From assembly GCF_051020975.1 (NCBI RefSeq), contig NW_027478167.1:11532001-11596000 (forward strand): 64,000 nt of DNA, written 5' to 3'. The notes under the pieces were generated by a model, which was not told the DNA's origin, did not search any database, and was given only the letters and a program-made list of their open reading frames with translations. How positions within the stretch are numbered: position 1 is the stretch's first letter; every line of letters begins with the position of its first letter. Shown in pieces: positions 13,030 through 26,917 of the stretch. The translations under genes and the position numbers were made by a program. Origin of the DNA: Osmia lignaria lignaria (taxonomy: Eukaryota; Arthropoda; Insecta; Hymenoptera; Megachilidae).

Positions 13030-13715
13030 TCTCTTAACATTTTGCCATAGCTCGCTTCGTTTCCGAGATATTTGCAGATTTATCTCAAGGGAAGGGTCCT
13101 GATGGACATATTTCGAGATATTTCTTCTTCTTGTTGTTCTTCTTCTGCACAGCTAAACTGGAAGTGGCATTTCCAGCTCGCAATAGTGCAGAGTTATCCC
13201 AAAGAAAGGGGCCACGCTGTTTCTGTATCTCTATTATGTTGGTGCGGCTTCGGAACTTTTAAATATCTCGATATATCTCGAAAACTACGCTTCTGATCAA
13301 AAAATATCATAGAACATAAATTGTAGGAAACATAATTCTCTACAAAAAAGGTCTCTTAACATTTTGCCATAGCTCGCTTCGTTTCCGAGATATTTGCAGA
13401 TTTATCTCAAGGGAAGGGTCCTGATGGACATATTTCGAGATATTTCTTCTTCTTGTTGTTCTTCTTCTGCACAGCTAAACTGGAAGTGGCATTTCCAGCT
13501 CGCAATAGTGCAGAGTTATCCCAAAGAAAGGGGCCACGCTGTTTCTGTATCTCTATTATGTTGGTGCGGCTTCGGAACTTTTAAATATCTCGATATATCT
13601 CGAAAACTACGCTTCTGATCAAAAAATATCATAGAACATAAATTGTAGGAAACATAATTCTCTACAAAAAAGGTCTCTTAACATTTTGCCATAGCTCGCT
13701 TCGTTTCCGAGATAT
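12750..13715 (+). repeat. Three near-identical V-type monomers in tandem
   Basis: Monomers at 12750, 13072 and 13394 all have GGTCCTGATGGAC, TTTCCAGCTC, TTATCCCAAAG and CCACGCTGTTTC with class II tails. By eye the first differs only in AGAAGATAAATTG. This is single-monomer amplification. Confidence 0.88.
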
Positions 13716-15325
13716 TTGCAGATTTATCTCAAGGGAAGGGGCCTGACGGACATATTTCGAGATATTTCTTCTTCTTGTTGTCCTTCTTCTGCACAGCTAA
13801 GCTGGAAGTGGCATTTGCAGCTCGCAATAGTGCAGAGTTATCTCAAAGAAAGGGGCCACGGTGTTTCTGTATCTCTATTATGTTGGTGCGGCTTCGGAAC
13901 TTTTAAATATCTTGATATATCTCGAGAACTACGCGTCGGATCAAAAAATATCATAGAACATAAAAAGTAGGAAACATAATTCTCTACAAAAAAGGTCTCT
14001 TAACATTTTGCCATAGCTCGCTTCGTTTCCGAGATATTTGCAGATTTATCTCAAGGGAAGGGGCCTGACGGACATATTTCGAGATATTTCTTCTTCTTGT
14101 TGTTCTTCTTCTGCGCAGCTAAGCTGGAAGTGGCATTTGCAGCTCGCAATAGTGCAGAGATATCTCAAAGAAAGGGGCCACGGTGTTTCTGTATCTCTAT
14201 TATGTTGGTGCGGCTTCGGAACTTTTAAATATCTTGATATATCTCGAGAACTACGCGTCTGATCAAAAAATGTCATAGAACATAAAAAGTAGGAAACATA
14301 ATTCTCTACAAAAAAGGTCTCTTAACATTTTGCCATAGCTCGCTTCGTTTCCGAGATATTTGCAGATTTATCTCAAGGGAACGGGCCTGACGGACAAATT
14401 TCGAGATATTTCTTCTTCTTGTTGTTCTTCTTCTGCGCAGCTAACCTGGAAGTGGCATTTGCTGCTCGCAATAGTGCAGAGATATCTCAAAGAAAGGGGC
14501 CACGGTGTTTCTGTATCTCTATTATGTTGGTGCGGCTTCGGAACTTTTAAATATCTTGATATATCTCGAGAACTACGCGTCTGATCAAAAAATATCATAG
14601 AACATAAAAAGTAGGAAACATAATTCTCTACAAAAAAGGTCTCTTAACATTTTGCCATAGCTCGCTTCGTTTCCGAGATATTTGCAGATTTATCTCAAGG
14701 GAAGGGGCCTAACGGACATATTTCCAGATATTTCTTCTTCTTGTTGTTCTTCTTCTGCACAGCTAAGCTGGAAGTGGCATTTGCGGCTCGCACTAGTGCA
14801 GAGTTATCTCAAAGAAAGGGGCCACGGTGTTTCTGTATCTCTATTAAGTTGGTGCAGCTTCAGGACTTTTAAATATCTTGATATATCTCGAGAACTACGC
14901 ATCTGATCAAAAAATATCATGGAACATAAAAAGTAGAAAACTTAATTCTCTACAGAAAAGGTCTCTTAACATTTTGCCATAGCTCGCTTCGTTTCCGAGA
15001 TACTTGCCGATTTATCTCAAGGGAAGGGGCCTGACGGACATATTTCGAGATATTTCTTCTTCTTGTTGTTCTTCTTCTGCACAGCTAAGCTGGAAGTGGC
15101 ATTTGCAGCTCGCAATTGTGCAGAGTTATCTCAAAGAAAGGGGCCACGGTGTTTCTGTATCTCTATTATGTTGGTGCGGCTTCGGAACTTTTAAATATCT
15201 TGATATATCTCGAGAACTACGCATCTGATCAAAAAACATCATAGAACATAAAAAGTAGGAAACTTAATTCTCTACAAATAAGGTCTGTTAACATTTTGCC
15301 ATAGCTCTCTTCGTTTCCGAGATAT
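13394..15325 (+). repeat. Large duplication, copy 1, middle part
   Basis: Six monomers match 24664-26595 at an offset of 11,270 bp (35 monomers). Marks are GCGTCGGATCAAAAA at 13716, AAAAAATGTCATAG at 14038, GGACAAATTTCGAG with TTTGCTGCTCG at 14360, TTTCCAGATATTTC with CTATTAAGTTGG at 14682, and GATACTTGCCGATTTATC with AAAAAACATCATAG at 15004. Confidence 0.9.
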
Positions 15326-18223
15326 TTGCAGATTTATCTCAAGGGAAGGGGCCTGACGGACATATTTCGAGATATTTCTTCTTCTTGTTGTTCTTCTTCT
15401 GCACAGCTAAGCTGGAAGTGGCATTTGCAGGTCGCAATAGTGCAGAGTTATCTCAAAGAAAGGGGCCACGGTGTTTCTGTATCTCTATTATGTTGGTGCG
15501 GCTTCGGAACTTTTAAATATCTCGATATATCTCGAAAACTACGCTTCTGATCAAAAAATATCAGAGAACGTAAATTGTAGGAAAGATAATTCTGTACAAA
15601 AAAGGTCTCTTAACATTTTGCCATAGCTCGCTTCGTTTCCGAGATATTTGCAGATTTATCTCAAGGGAAGGGGCCTGACGGACATATTTCGAGATATTTC
15701 TTCTTCTTGTTGTTCTTCTTCTGCACAGCTAAGCTGGAAGTGGCATTTGCAGTTCGCAATAGTGCAGAGTTATCTCAAAGAAAGGGGCCACGGTGTTTCT
15801 GTATCTCTATTATGTTGGTGCGGCTTCGGAACTTTTAAATATCTTGATATATCTCGAGAACTACGCATCTGATCAAAAAATATCATAGAACATAAAAAGT
15901 AGGAAACTTAATTCTCTACAAAAAAGGTCGCTTAACATTTTGCCATAGCTCTCTTCGTTTCCGAGATATTTGCAGATTTATCTCAAGGGAAGGGGCCTGA
16001 CGGACATATTTCGAGATATTTCTTCTTCTTGTTGTTCTTCGTCTGCACAGCTAAGCTGGAAGTGGCATTTGCAGGTCGCAATAGTGCAGAGTTATCTCAA
16101 AGAAAGGGGCCACGGTGTTTCTGTATCTCTATTATGTTGGTGCGGCTTCGGAACTTTTAAATATCTCGATATATCTCGAAAACTACGCTTCTGATCAAAA
16201 AATATCAGAGAACGTAAATTGTAGGAAAGATAATTCTGTACAAAAAAGGTCTCTTAACATTTTGCCATAGCTCGCTTCGTTTCCGAGATATTTGCAGATT
16301 TATCTCAAGGGAAGGGGCCTGACGGACATATTTCGAGATATTTCTTCTTCTTGTTGTTCTTCTTCTGCACAGCTAAGCTGGAAGTGGCATTTGCAGCTCG
16401 TAATTGTGCAGAGTTATCTCAAAGAAAGGGGCCACGGTGTTTCTGTATCTCTATTATGTTGGTGCGGCTTCGGAACTTTTAAATATCTTGATATATCTCG
16501 AGAACTACGCATCTGATCAAAAAACATCATAGAACATAAAAAGTAGGAAACTTAATTCTCTACAAATAAGGTCTGTTAACATTTTGCCATAGCTCTCTTC
16601 GTTTCCGAGATATTTGCAGATTTATCTCAAGGGAAGGGGCCTGACGGACATATTTCGAGATATTTCTTCTTCTTGTTGTTCTTCTTCTGCACAGCTAAGC
16701 TGGAAGTGGCATTTGCAGGTCGCAATAGTGCAGAGTTATCTCAAAGAAAGGGGCCACGGTGTTTCTGTATCTCTATTATGTTGGTGCGGCTTCGGAACTT
16801 TTAAATATCTCGATATATCTCGAAAACTACGCTTCTGATCAAAAAATATCAGAGAACGTAAATTGTAGGAAAGATAATTCTGTACAAAAAAGGTCTCTTA
16901 ACATTTTGCCATAGCTCGCTTCGTTTCCGAGATATTTGCAGATTTATCTCAAGGGAAGGGGCCTGACGGACATATTTCGAGATATTTCTTCTTCTTGTTG
17001 TTCTTCTTCTGCACAGCTAAGCTGGAAGTGGCATTTGCAGCTCGCAATAGTGCAGAGTTATCTCAAAGAAAGGGGCCACGGTGTTTCTGTATCTCTATTA
17101 TGTTGGTGCGGCTTCGGAACTTTTAAATATCTTGATATATCTCGAGAACTACGCATCTGATCAAAAAATATCATAGAACATAAAAAGTAGGAAACTTAAT
17201 TCTCTACAAAAAAGGTCGCTTAACATTTTGCCATAGCTCTCTTCGTTTCCGAGATATTTGCAGATTTATCTCAAGGGAAGGGGCCTGACGGACATATTTC
17301 GAGATATTTCTTCTTCTTGTTGTTCTTCTTCTGCACAGCTAAGCTGGAAGTGGCATTTGCAGGTCGCAATAGTGCAGAGTTATCTCAAAGAAAGGGGCCA
17401 CGGTGTTTCTGTATCTCTATTATGTTGGTGCGGCTTCGGAACTTTTAAATATCTCGATATATCTCGAAAACTACGCTTCTGATCAAAAAATATCAGAGAA
17501 CGTAAATTGTAGGAAAGATAATTCTGTACAAAAAAGGTCGCTTAACATTTTGCCATAGCTCTCTTCGTTTCCGAGATATTTGCAGATTTATCTCAAGGGA
17601 AGGGGCCTGACGGACATATTTCGAGATATTTCTTCTTCTTGTTGTTCTTCTTCTGCACAGCTAAGCTGGAAGTGGCATTTGCAGGTCGCAATAGTGCAGA
17701 GTTATCTCAAAGAAAGGGGCCACGGTGTTTCTGTATCTCTATTATGTTGGTGCGGCTTCGGAACTTTTAAATATCTCGATATATCTCGAAAACTACGCTT
17801 CTGATCAAAAAATATCAGAGAACGTAAATTGTAGGAAAGATAATTCTGTACAAAAAAGGTCTCTTAACATTTTGCCATAGCTCGCTTCGTTTCCGAGATA
17901 TTTGCAGATTTATCTCAAGGGAAGGGGCCTGACGGACATATTTCGAGATATTTCTTCTTCTTGTTGTTCTTCTTCTGCACAGCTAAGCTGGAAGTGGCAT
18001 TTGCAGTTCGCAATAGTGCAGAGTTATCTCAAAGAAAGGGGCCACGGTGTTTCTGTATCTCTATTATGTTGGTGCGGCTTCGGAACTTTTAAATATCTTG
18101 ATATATCTCGAGAACTACGCATCTGATCAAAAAATATCGTAGAACATAAAAAGTAGGAAACTTAATTCTCTACAAATAAGGTCTCTTAACATTTTGACAT
18201 AGCTCGCTTGGTTTCCGAGATAT
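15326..18223 (+). repeat. Dimeric higher-order run (644-bp period)
   Basis: A-type monomers (15326, 15970, 16614, 17258, 17580) have CTCTCTTCG upstream, TTTGCAGGTCGCAATAG, and the tail ATCAGAGAACGTAAATTG with GAAAGATAATTCTGTAC. B-type monomers (15648, 16292, 16936, 17902) have class I tails. The order is A B A B A B A A B. Copy 2 lacks eight monomers of this run (15326-17901, 2576 bp) and has a fused monomer at 26596. Confidence 0.88.
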
Positions 18224-19290
18224 TTGCAGATTTATCTCAAGGGAAGGGGCCTGACGGACATATTTCGAGATATTTCTTCATCTTGTTGTTCTTCTTCTGC
18301 ACAGCTAAGCTGGAAGTGGCATTTGCAGCTCGCAATAGTGCAGAGTTACCTCAAAGAAAGGGGCCACGGTGTTTCTGTATCTCTATTATGTTGGTGCCGC
18401 TTCGGAACTTTTAAATATCTGGATATATCTCGAGAACTACGCATCTGATCAAAAAATATCATAGAACATAAAAAGTAGGAAACTTAATTCTCTACAAAAA
18501 AGGTCGCTTAACATTTTGCCATAGCTCTCTTCGTTTCCGAGATATTTGCAGATTTATCTCAAGGGAAGGGGCCTGACGGACATATTTCGAGATATTTCTT
18601 CTTCTTGTTGTTCTTCTTCTGCACAGCTAAGCTGGAAGTGGCATTTGCAGGTCGCAATAGTGCAGAGTTATCTCAAAGAAAGGGGCCACGGTGTTTCTGT
18701 ATCTCTATTATGTTGGTGCGGCTTCGGAACTTTTAAATATCTCGATATATCTCGAAAACTACGCTTCTGATCAAAAAATATCAGAGAACGTAAATTGTAG
18801 GAAAGATAATTCTGTACAAAAAAGGTCTCTTAACATTTTGCCATAGCTCGCTTCGTTTCCGAGATATTTGCAGATTTATCTCAAGGGAAGGGGCCTGACG
18901 GACATATTTCGAGATATTTCTTCTTCTTGTTGTTCTTCTTCTGCACAGCTAAGGTGGAAGTGGCATTTGCAGTTCGCAATAGTGCAGAGTTATCTCAAAG
19001 AAAGGGGCCACGGTGTTTCTGTATCTCTATTATGTTGGTGCGGCTTCGGAACTTTTAAATATCTTGATATATCTCGAGAACTACGCATCTGATCAAAAAA
19101 TATCGTAGAACATAAAAAGTAGGAAACTTAATTCTCTACAAATAAGGTCTCTTAACATTTTGACATAGCTCGCTTGGTTTCCGAGATATTTGCAGATTTA
19201 TCTCAAGGGAAGGGGCCTGACGGACATATTTCGAGATATTTCTTCTTCTTGTTGTTCTTCTTCTGCACAGCTAAGCTGGAAGTGGCATTT
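18224..19290 (+). repeat. Large duplication, copy 1, right part
   Basis: Monomers at 18224, 18546 and 18868 match 26918, 27240 and 27562 at an offset of 8694 bp (27 monomers). Marks are CTTCATCTTGTTG, GTTACCTCAAAG, GGTGCCGCTTCGG and ATCTGGATATATC at 18224, and AGCTAAGGTGG at 18868. The match ends in the next monomer, where 19190 has GCGGCTCGCACTAG and 27884 has GCAGCTCGCAATAG. Confidence 0.9.
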
Positions 19291-20477
19291 GCGGCTCGCA
19301 CTAGTGCAGAGTTATCTCAAAGAAAGGGGCCACGGTGTTTCTGTATCTCTATTATGTTGGTGCGGCTTCGGAACTTTTAAATATCTCGATATATCGCGAA
19401 AACTACGCTTCTGATCAAAAAATATCATAGAACATAAATTGTAGAAAACATAATTCTCTACAAAAAACGTCTCTTAACATTTTGCCATAGCTCGCTTCGT
19501 TTCCGAGATATTTGCAGATTTATCTCAAGGGAAGGGGCCTGACGGACATATTTCGAGATATTTCTTCTTCTTGTTGTTCTTCTTCTGCACAGTTAAGCTG
19601 GAAGTGGCATTTGCGGCTCGCACTAGTGCAGAGTTATCTCAACGAAAGGGGCCACGGTGTTTCTGTATCTCTATTATGTTGGTGCGGCTTCGGAACTTTT
19701 AAATATCTTGATATATCTCGAGAACTATGCGTCCGATCAAAAAATATCATAGAACATAAAAAGTAGGAAACTTAATTCTCTACAAAAACGGTTTCTTAAC
19801 ATTTTGCCATAGCTCGCTTCGTTTCCGAGATATTTGCAGATATATTTCAAGGGAAGGGGCCTGACGGACATATTTCGAGATATTTCTTCTTCTTGTTGTT
19901 CTTCTTCTGCACAGCTAAGCTGGAAGTGGCATTTGCGGCTCGCACTAGTGCAGAGTTATCTCAAAGAAAGGGGCCACGGTGTTTCCGTATCTCTATTATG
20001 TTGGTGCGGCTTCGGAACTTTTAAATATCTCGATATATCTCGAAAACTACTCTTCTGATCAAAAAATATCATAGAACATAGATTGTAGGAAACATAATTC
20101 TCTACAAAAAACGTCTCTTAACATTTTGCCATAGCTCGCTTTGTTTCCGAGATATTTGCAGATTTATCTCAAGGGAAGGGGCCTGACGGACATATTTCGA
20201 GATATTTCTTCTTCTTGTTGTTCTTCTTCTGCACAGCTAAGCTGGAAGTGGCATTTGCGGCTCGCACTAGTGCAGAGTTATCTCAAAGAAAGGGGCCACG
20301 GTGTTTCTGTATCCCTATTATGTTGGTGCGGCTTCGGAACTTTTAAATATCGCGATATATCTCGAAAACTACGCTTCTGATCAAAAAATATCATAGAACA
20401 TAAATTGTCGGAAACATAATTCTCTACAAAAAACGTCTCTTAACATTTTGCCATAGCTCGCTTCGTTTCCGAGATAT
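19190..20477 (+). repeat. Class II-rich monomers between the large copies
   Basis: Four monomers at 19190, 19512, 19834 and 20156. The one at 19512 has CTCAACGAAAGG and ends GCGTCCGATC, followed by AAAACGGTTTC and then ATATATTTCAAGGG at 19834. This pair recurs at 35288-35931. The monomer at 20156 has ATCGCGATATATC, which recurs at 34966. Confidence 0.85.
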
Positions 20478-23400
20478 GTGCAGATTTATCTCAAGGGTAG
20501 GGGCCTGACGGACATATTTCGAGATATTTCTTCTTCTTGTTGTTCTTCTTCTGCACAGCTAAGCTGGAAGTGGCATTTGCGGCTCGCACTAGTGCAGAGT
20601 TATCTCAAAGAAAGGGGCCACGGTGTTTCTGTATCTCTATTATGTTGGTGCGGCTTCGGAACTTTTAAATATCTCGATATATCTCGAAAACTACGCTTCT
20701 GATCAAAAAATATCATAGAACATAAATTGTAGGAAACATAATTCTCTACAAAAAATGTCTCTTAACATTTTGCCATAGCTCGCTTCGTTTCCGAGATATT
20801 TGCAGATTTATCTCAAGGGAAGGGGCCTAACGGACATATTTCGAGATATTTCTTCTTCTTGTTGTTCTTCTTGTGCACAGCTAAACTGGAAGTGGCATTT
20901 CCAGCTCGCAATAGTGCAGAGTTATCTCAAAGAAAGGGGCCACGGTGTTTCTGCATCTCTATTATGTTGGTGCGGCTTCGGAACTTTTAAATATCTTGAT
21001 ATATCTCGAGAACTACGCATCTGATCAAAAAATATCATAGAACATAAAAAGTAGGAAACATAATTCTCTACAAAAAAGGTCTCTTAACATTTTGCCATAG
21101 CTCGCTTCGTTTCCGAGATATTTGCAGATTTATCTCAAGGGAAGGGGCCTGACGGACATATTTCGAGATATTTCTTCTTCTTGTTGTTCTTCTTCTGCGC
21201 AGCTAAGCTGGAAGTGGCATTTGCAGCTCGCAATAGTGCAGAGATATCTCAAAGAAAGGGGCCACGGTGTTTCTGTATCTCTATTATGTTGGTGCGGCTT
21301 CGGAACTTTTAAATATCTTGATATATCTCGAGAACTACGCGTCTGATCAAAAAATATCATAGAACATAAAAAGTAGGAAACATAATTCTCTACAAAAAAG
21401 GTCTCTTAACATTTTGCCATAGCTCGCTTCGTTTCCGAGATATTTGCAGATTTATCTCAAGGGAAGGGGCCTGACGGACATATTTCGAGATATTTCTTCT
21501 TCTTGTTGTTCTTCTTCTGCGCAGCTAACCTGGAAGTGGCATTTGCGGCTCGCACTAGTGCAGAGTTATCTCAAAGAAAGGGGCCACGGTGTTTCTGTAT
21601 CTCTATTATGTTGGTGCAGCTTCAGGACTTTTAAATATCTTGATATATCTCGAGAACTACGCATCTGATCAAAAAATATCATGGAACATAAAAAGTAGAA
21701 AACTTAATTCTCTACAGAAAAGGTCTCCTAACATTTTGCCATAGCTCGCTTCGTTTCCGAGATACTTGCCGATTAATCTCAAGGGAAGGGGCCTGACGGA
21801 CATATTTCGAGATATTTCTTCTTCTTGTTGTTCTTCTTCTGCACAGCTAAGCTGGAAGTGGCATTTGCAGCTCGCAATTGTGCAGAGTTATCTCAAAGAA
21901 AGGGGCCACGGTGTTTCTGTATCTCTATTATGTTGGTGCGGCTTCGGAACTTTTAAATATCTCGATATATCTCGAGAACTACGCATCTGATCAAAAAATA
22001 TCATAGAACATAAAAAGTAGGAAACTTAATTCTCTACAAATAAGGTCTGTTAACATTTTGGCATAGCTCGCTTCGTTTCCGAGATATTTGCAGATTTATC
22101 TCAAGGGAAGGGGCCTGACGGACATATTTCGAGATATTTCTTCTTCTTGTTGTTCTTCTCCTGCACAGCTAAGCTGGAAGTGGCATTTGCAGTTCGCAAT
22201 AGTGCAGAGTTATCGCAAAGAAAGGGGCCACGGTGTTTCTGTATCTCTATTATGTTGGTGCGGCTTCGGAACTTTTAAATATCTTGATATATCTCGAGAA
22301 CTACGCATCTGATCAAAAAATATCATAGAACATAAAAAGTAGGAAACCTAATTCTCTACAAAAAAGGTCTCTTAACGTTTTGCAATAGCTCGCTTCGTTT
22401 CCGAGATATTTGCAGATTTATCTCAAGGGAGGGGTCCTGACGGACATATTTCGAGATATTTCTTCTTCTTGTTGTTCTTCTTCTGCACAGCTAAACTGGA
22501 AGTGGCATTTGCGGCTCGTAATAGTGCAGAGTTATCCCAAAGAAAGGGGCCACGCTGTTTCTGTATCTCTATTATGTTGGTGCAGCTTCAGGACTTTTAA
22601 ATATCTTGATATATCTCGAGAACTACGCATCTGATCAAAAAATATCATGGAACATAAAAAGTAGAAAACTTAATTCTCTACAGAAAAGGTCTCTTAACAT
22701 TTTGCCATAGCTCGCTTCGTTTCCGAGATATTTGCAGATTTATCTCAAGGGAAGGGTCCTGATGGACATATTTCGAGATATTTCTTCTTCTTGTTGTTCT
22801 TCTTCTGCACAGCTAAACTGGAAGTGGCATTTCCAGCTCGCAATAGTGCAGAGTTATCCCAAAGAAAGGGGCCACGCTGTTTCTGTATCTCTATTATGTT
22901 GGTGCGGCTTCGGAACTTTTAAATATCTCGATATATCTCGAAAACTACGCTTCTGATCAAAAAATATCATAGAACATAAATTGTAGGAAACATAATTCTC
23001 TACAAAAAAGGTCGCTTAACATTTTGCCATAGCTCTCTTCGTTTCCGAGATATTTGCAGATTTATCTCAAGGGAAGGGGCCTGACGGACATATTTCGAGA
23101 TATTTCTTCTTCTTGTTGTCCTTCTTCTGCACAGCTAAGCTGGAAGTGGCATTTGCAGCTCGCAATAGTGCAGAGTTATCTCAAAGAAAGGGGCCACGGT
23201 GTTTCTGTATCTCTATTATGTTGGTGCGGCTTCGGAACTTTTAAATATCTTGATATATCTCGAGAACTACGCATCTGATCAAAAAATATCGTAGAACATA
23301 AAAAGTAGGAAACCTAATTCTCTACAAAAAAGGTCTCTTAACGTTTTGCAATAGCTCGCTTCGTTTCCGAGATATTTGCAGATTTATCTCAAGGGAGGGG

Positions 23401-23977
23401 TCCTGACGGACATATTTCGAGATATTTCTTCTTCTTGTTGTTCTTCTTCTGCACAGCTAAACTGGAAGTGGCATTTCCAGCTCGCAATAGTGCAGAGTTA
23501 TCCCAAAGAAAGGGGCCACGCTGTTTCTGTATCTCTATTATGTTGGTGCGGCTTCGGAACTTTTAAATATCTCGATATATCTCGAAAACTACGCTTCTGA
23601 TCAAAAAATATCATAGAACATAAATTGTAGGAAACATAATTCTCTACAAAAAAGGTCTCTTAACATTTTGCCATAGCTCGCTTCGTTTCCGAGATATTTG
23701 CAGATTTATCTCAAGGGAAGGGTCCTGATGGACATATTTCGAGATATTTCTTCTTCTTGTTGTTCTTCTTCTGCACAGCTAAACTGGAAGTGGCATTTCC
23801 AGCTCGCAATAGTGCAGAGTTATCCCAAAGAAAGGGGCCACGCTGTTTCTGTATCTCTATTATGTTGGTGCGGCTTCGGAACTTTTAAATATCTCGATAT
23901 ATCTCGAAAACTACGCTTCTGATCAAAAAATATCATAGAACATAAATTGTAGGAAACATAATTCTCTACAAAAAAGG
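20478..23977 (+). repeat. Large duplication, copy 2, left part
   Basis: Matches 9530-13029 at an offset of 34 monomers. Near the left edge it differs by GATATGTGCAG and AAGGGTAGGGG in the first monomer. The match ends where copy 2 reads GGTCGCTTAAC and copy 1 reads GGTCTCTTAAC. Confidence 0.9.
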
Positions 23978-24985
23978 TCGCTTAACATTTTGCCATAGCT
24001 CTCTTCGTTTCCGAGATATTTGCAGATTTATCTCAAGGGAAGGGGCCTGACGGACATATTTCGAGATATTTCTTCTTCTTGTTGTCCTTCTTCTGCACAG
24101 CTAAGCTGGAAGTGGCATTTGCAGCTCGCAATAGTGCAGAGTTATCTCAAAGAAAGGGGCCACGGTGTTTCTGTATCTCTATTATGTTGGTGCGGCTTCG
24201 GAACTTTTAAATATCTTGATATATCTCGAGAACTACGCATCTGATCAAAAAATATCGTAGAACATAAAAAGTAGGAAACCTAATTCTCTACAAAAAAGGT
24301 CTCTTAACGTTTTGCAATAGCTCGCTTCGTTTCCGAGATATTTGCAGATTTATCTCAAGGGAGGGGTCCTGACGGACATATTTCGAGATATTTCTTCTTC
24401 TTGTTGTTCTTCTTCTGCACAGCTAAACTGGAAGTGGCATTTCCAGCTCGCAATAGTGCAGAGTTATCCCAAAGAAAGGGGCCACGCTGTTTCTGTATCT
24501 CTATTATGTTGGTGCGGCTTCGGAACTTTTAAATATCTCGATATATCTCGAAAACTACGCTTCTGATCAAAAAATATCATAGAACATAAATTGTAGGAAA
24601 CATAATTCTCTACAAAAAAGGTCTCTTAACATTTTGCCATAGCTCGCTTCGTTTCCGAGATATTTGCAGATTTATCTCAAGGGAAGGGTCCTGATGGACA
24701 TATTTCGAGATATTTCTTCTTCTTGTTGTTCTTCTTCTGCACAGCTAAACTGGAAGTGGCATTTCCAGCTCGCAATAGTGCAGAGTTATCCCAAAGAAAG
24801 GGGCCACGCTGTTTCTGTATCTCTATTATGTTGGTGCGGCTTCGGAACTTTTAAATATCTCGATATATCTCGAAAACTACGCTTCTGATCAAAAAATATC
24901 ATAGAACATAAATTGTAGGAAACATAATTCTCTACAAAAAAGGTCTCTTAACATTTTGCCATAGCTCGCTTCGTTTCCGAGATAT
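23054..24985 (+). repeat. Tandem trimer, two copies of 966 bp (P-G-V)
   Basis: The series P (TTGTCCTTCTTC), G (GGGAGGGGTCC) and V (GGTCCTGATGG) at 23054, 23376 and 23698 is repeated at 24020, 24342 and 24664. The copies look the same apart from the last junction. Copy 1 of the large block has P G V V V here, so the two large copies expanded differently after they separated. Confidence 0.88.
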
Positions 24986-26595
24986 TTGCAGATTTATCTC
25001 AAGGGAAGGGGCCTGACGGACATATTTCGAGATATTTCTTCTTCTTGTTGTCCTTCTTCTGCACAGCTAAGCTGGAAGTGGCATTTGCAGCTCGCAATAG
25101 TGCAGAGTTATCTCAAAGAAAGGGGCCACGGTGTTTCTGTATCTCTATTATGTTGGTGCGGCTTCGGAACTTTTAAATATCTTGATATATCTCGAGAACT
25201 ACGCGTCGGATCAAAAAATATCATAGAACATAAAAAGTAGGAAACATAATTCTCTACAAAAAAGGTCTCTTAACATTTTGCCATAGCTCGCTTCGTTTCC
25301 GAGATATTTGCAGATTTATCTCAAGGGAAGGGGCCTGACGGACATATTTCGAGATATTTCTTCTTCTTGTTGTTCTTCTTCTGCGCAGCTAAGCTGGAAG
25401 TGGCATTTGCAGCTCGCAATAGTGCAGAGATATCTCAAAGAAAGGGGCCACGGTGTTTCTGTATCTCTATTATGTTGGTGCGGCTTCGGAACTTTTAAAT
25501 ATCTTGATATATCTCGAGAACTACGCGTCTGATCAAAAAATGTCATAGAACATAAAAAGTAGGAAACATAATTCTCTACAAAAAAGGTCTCTTAACATTT
25601 TGCCATAGCTCGCTTCGTTTCCGAGATATTTGCAGATTTATCTCAAGGGAACGGGCCTGACGGACAAATTTCGAGATATTTCTTCTTCTTGTTGTTCTTC
25701 TTCTGCGCAGCTAACCTGGAAGTGGCATTTGCTGCTCGCAATAGTGCAGAGATATCTCAAAGAAAGGGGCCACGGTGTTTCTGTATCTCTATTATGTTGG
25801 TGCGGCTTCGGAACTTTTAAATATCTTGATATATCTCGAGAACTACGCGTCTGATCAAAAAATATCATAGAACATAAAAAGTAGGAAACATAATTCTCTA
25901 CAAAAAAGGTCTCTTAACATTTTGCCATAGCTCGCTTCGTTTCCGAGATATTTGCAGATTTATCTCAAGGGAAGGGGCCTAACGGACATATTTCCAGATA
26001 TTTCTTCTTCTTGTTGTTCTTCTTCTGCACAGCTAAGCTGGAAGTGGCATTTGCGGCTCGCACTAGTGCAGAGTTATCTCAAAGAAAGGGGCCACGGTGT
26101 TTCTGTATCTCTATTAAGTTGGTGCAGCTTCAGGACTTTTAAATATCTTGATATATCTCGAGAACTACGCATCTGATCAAAAAATATCATGGAACATAAA
26201 AAGTAGAAAACTTAATTCTCTACAGAAAAGGTCTCTTAACATTTTGCCATAGCTCGCTTCGTTTCCGAGATACTTGCCGATTTATCTCAAGGGAAGGGGC
26301 CTGACGGACATATTTCGAGATATTTCTTCTTCTTGTTGTTCTTCTTCTGCACAGCTAAGCTGGAAGTGGCATTTGCAGCTCGCAATTGTGCAGAGTTATC
26401 TCAAAGAAAGGGGCCACGGTGTTTCTGTATCTCTATTATGTTGGTGCGGCTTCGGAACTTTTAAATATCTTGATATATCTCGAGAACTACGCATCTGATC
26501 AAAAAACATCATAGAACATAAAAAGTAGGAAACTTAATTCTCTACAAATAAGGTCTGTTAACATTTTGCCATAGCTCTCTTCGTTTCCGAGATAT
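24664..26595 (+). repeat. Large duplication, copy 2, middle part
   Basis: Matches 13394-15325 with all listed marks. The offset grows from 34 to 35 monomers because the P-G-V region of copy 2 has one monomer more than copy 1. Confidence 0.9.
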
Positions 26596-26917
26596 TTGCA
26601 GATTTATCTCAAGGGAAGGGGCCTGACGGACATATTTCGAGATATTTCTTCTTCTTGTTGTTCTTCTTCTGCACAGCTAAGCTGGAAGTGGCATTTGCAG
26701 TTCGCAATAGTGCAGAGTTATCTCAAAGAAAGGGGCCACGGTGTTTCTGTATCTCTATTATGTTGGTGCGGCTTCGGAACTTTTAAATATCTTGATATAT
26801 CTCGAGAACTACGCATCTGATCAAAAAATATCGTAGAACATAAAAAGTAGGAAACTTAATTCTCTACAAATAAGGTCTCTTAACATTTTGACATAGCTCG
26901 CTTGGTTTCCGAGATAT
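26596..26917 (+). repeat. Mosaic monomer at a deletion/expansion junction
   Basis: Upstream it has the AAAAAACATC and CTCTCTTCG context of 15326, but inside it has GCAGTTCGCAATAG and the ATCGTAGAAC tail with TTTTGACATAGC of 17902. It is what an exchange between those two monomers would leave, accounting for the eight-monomer difference from copy 1. Confidence 0.85.
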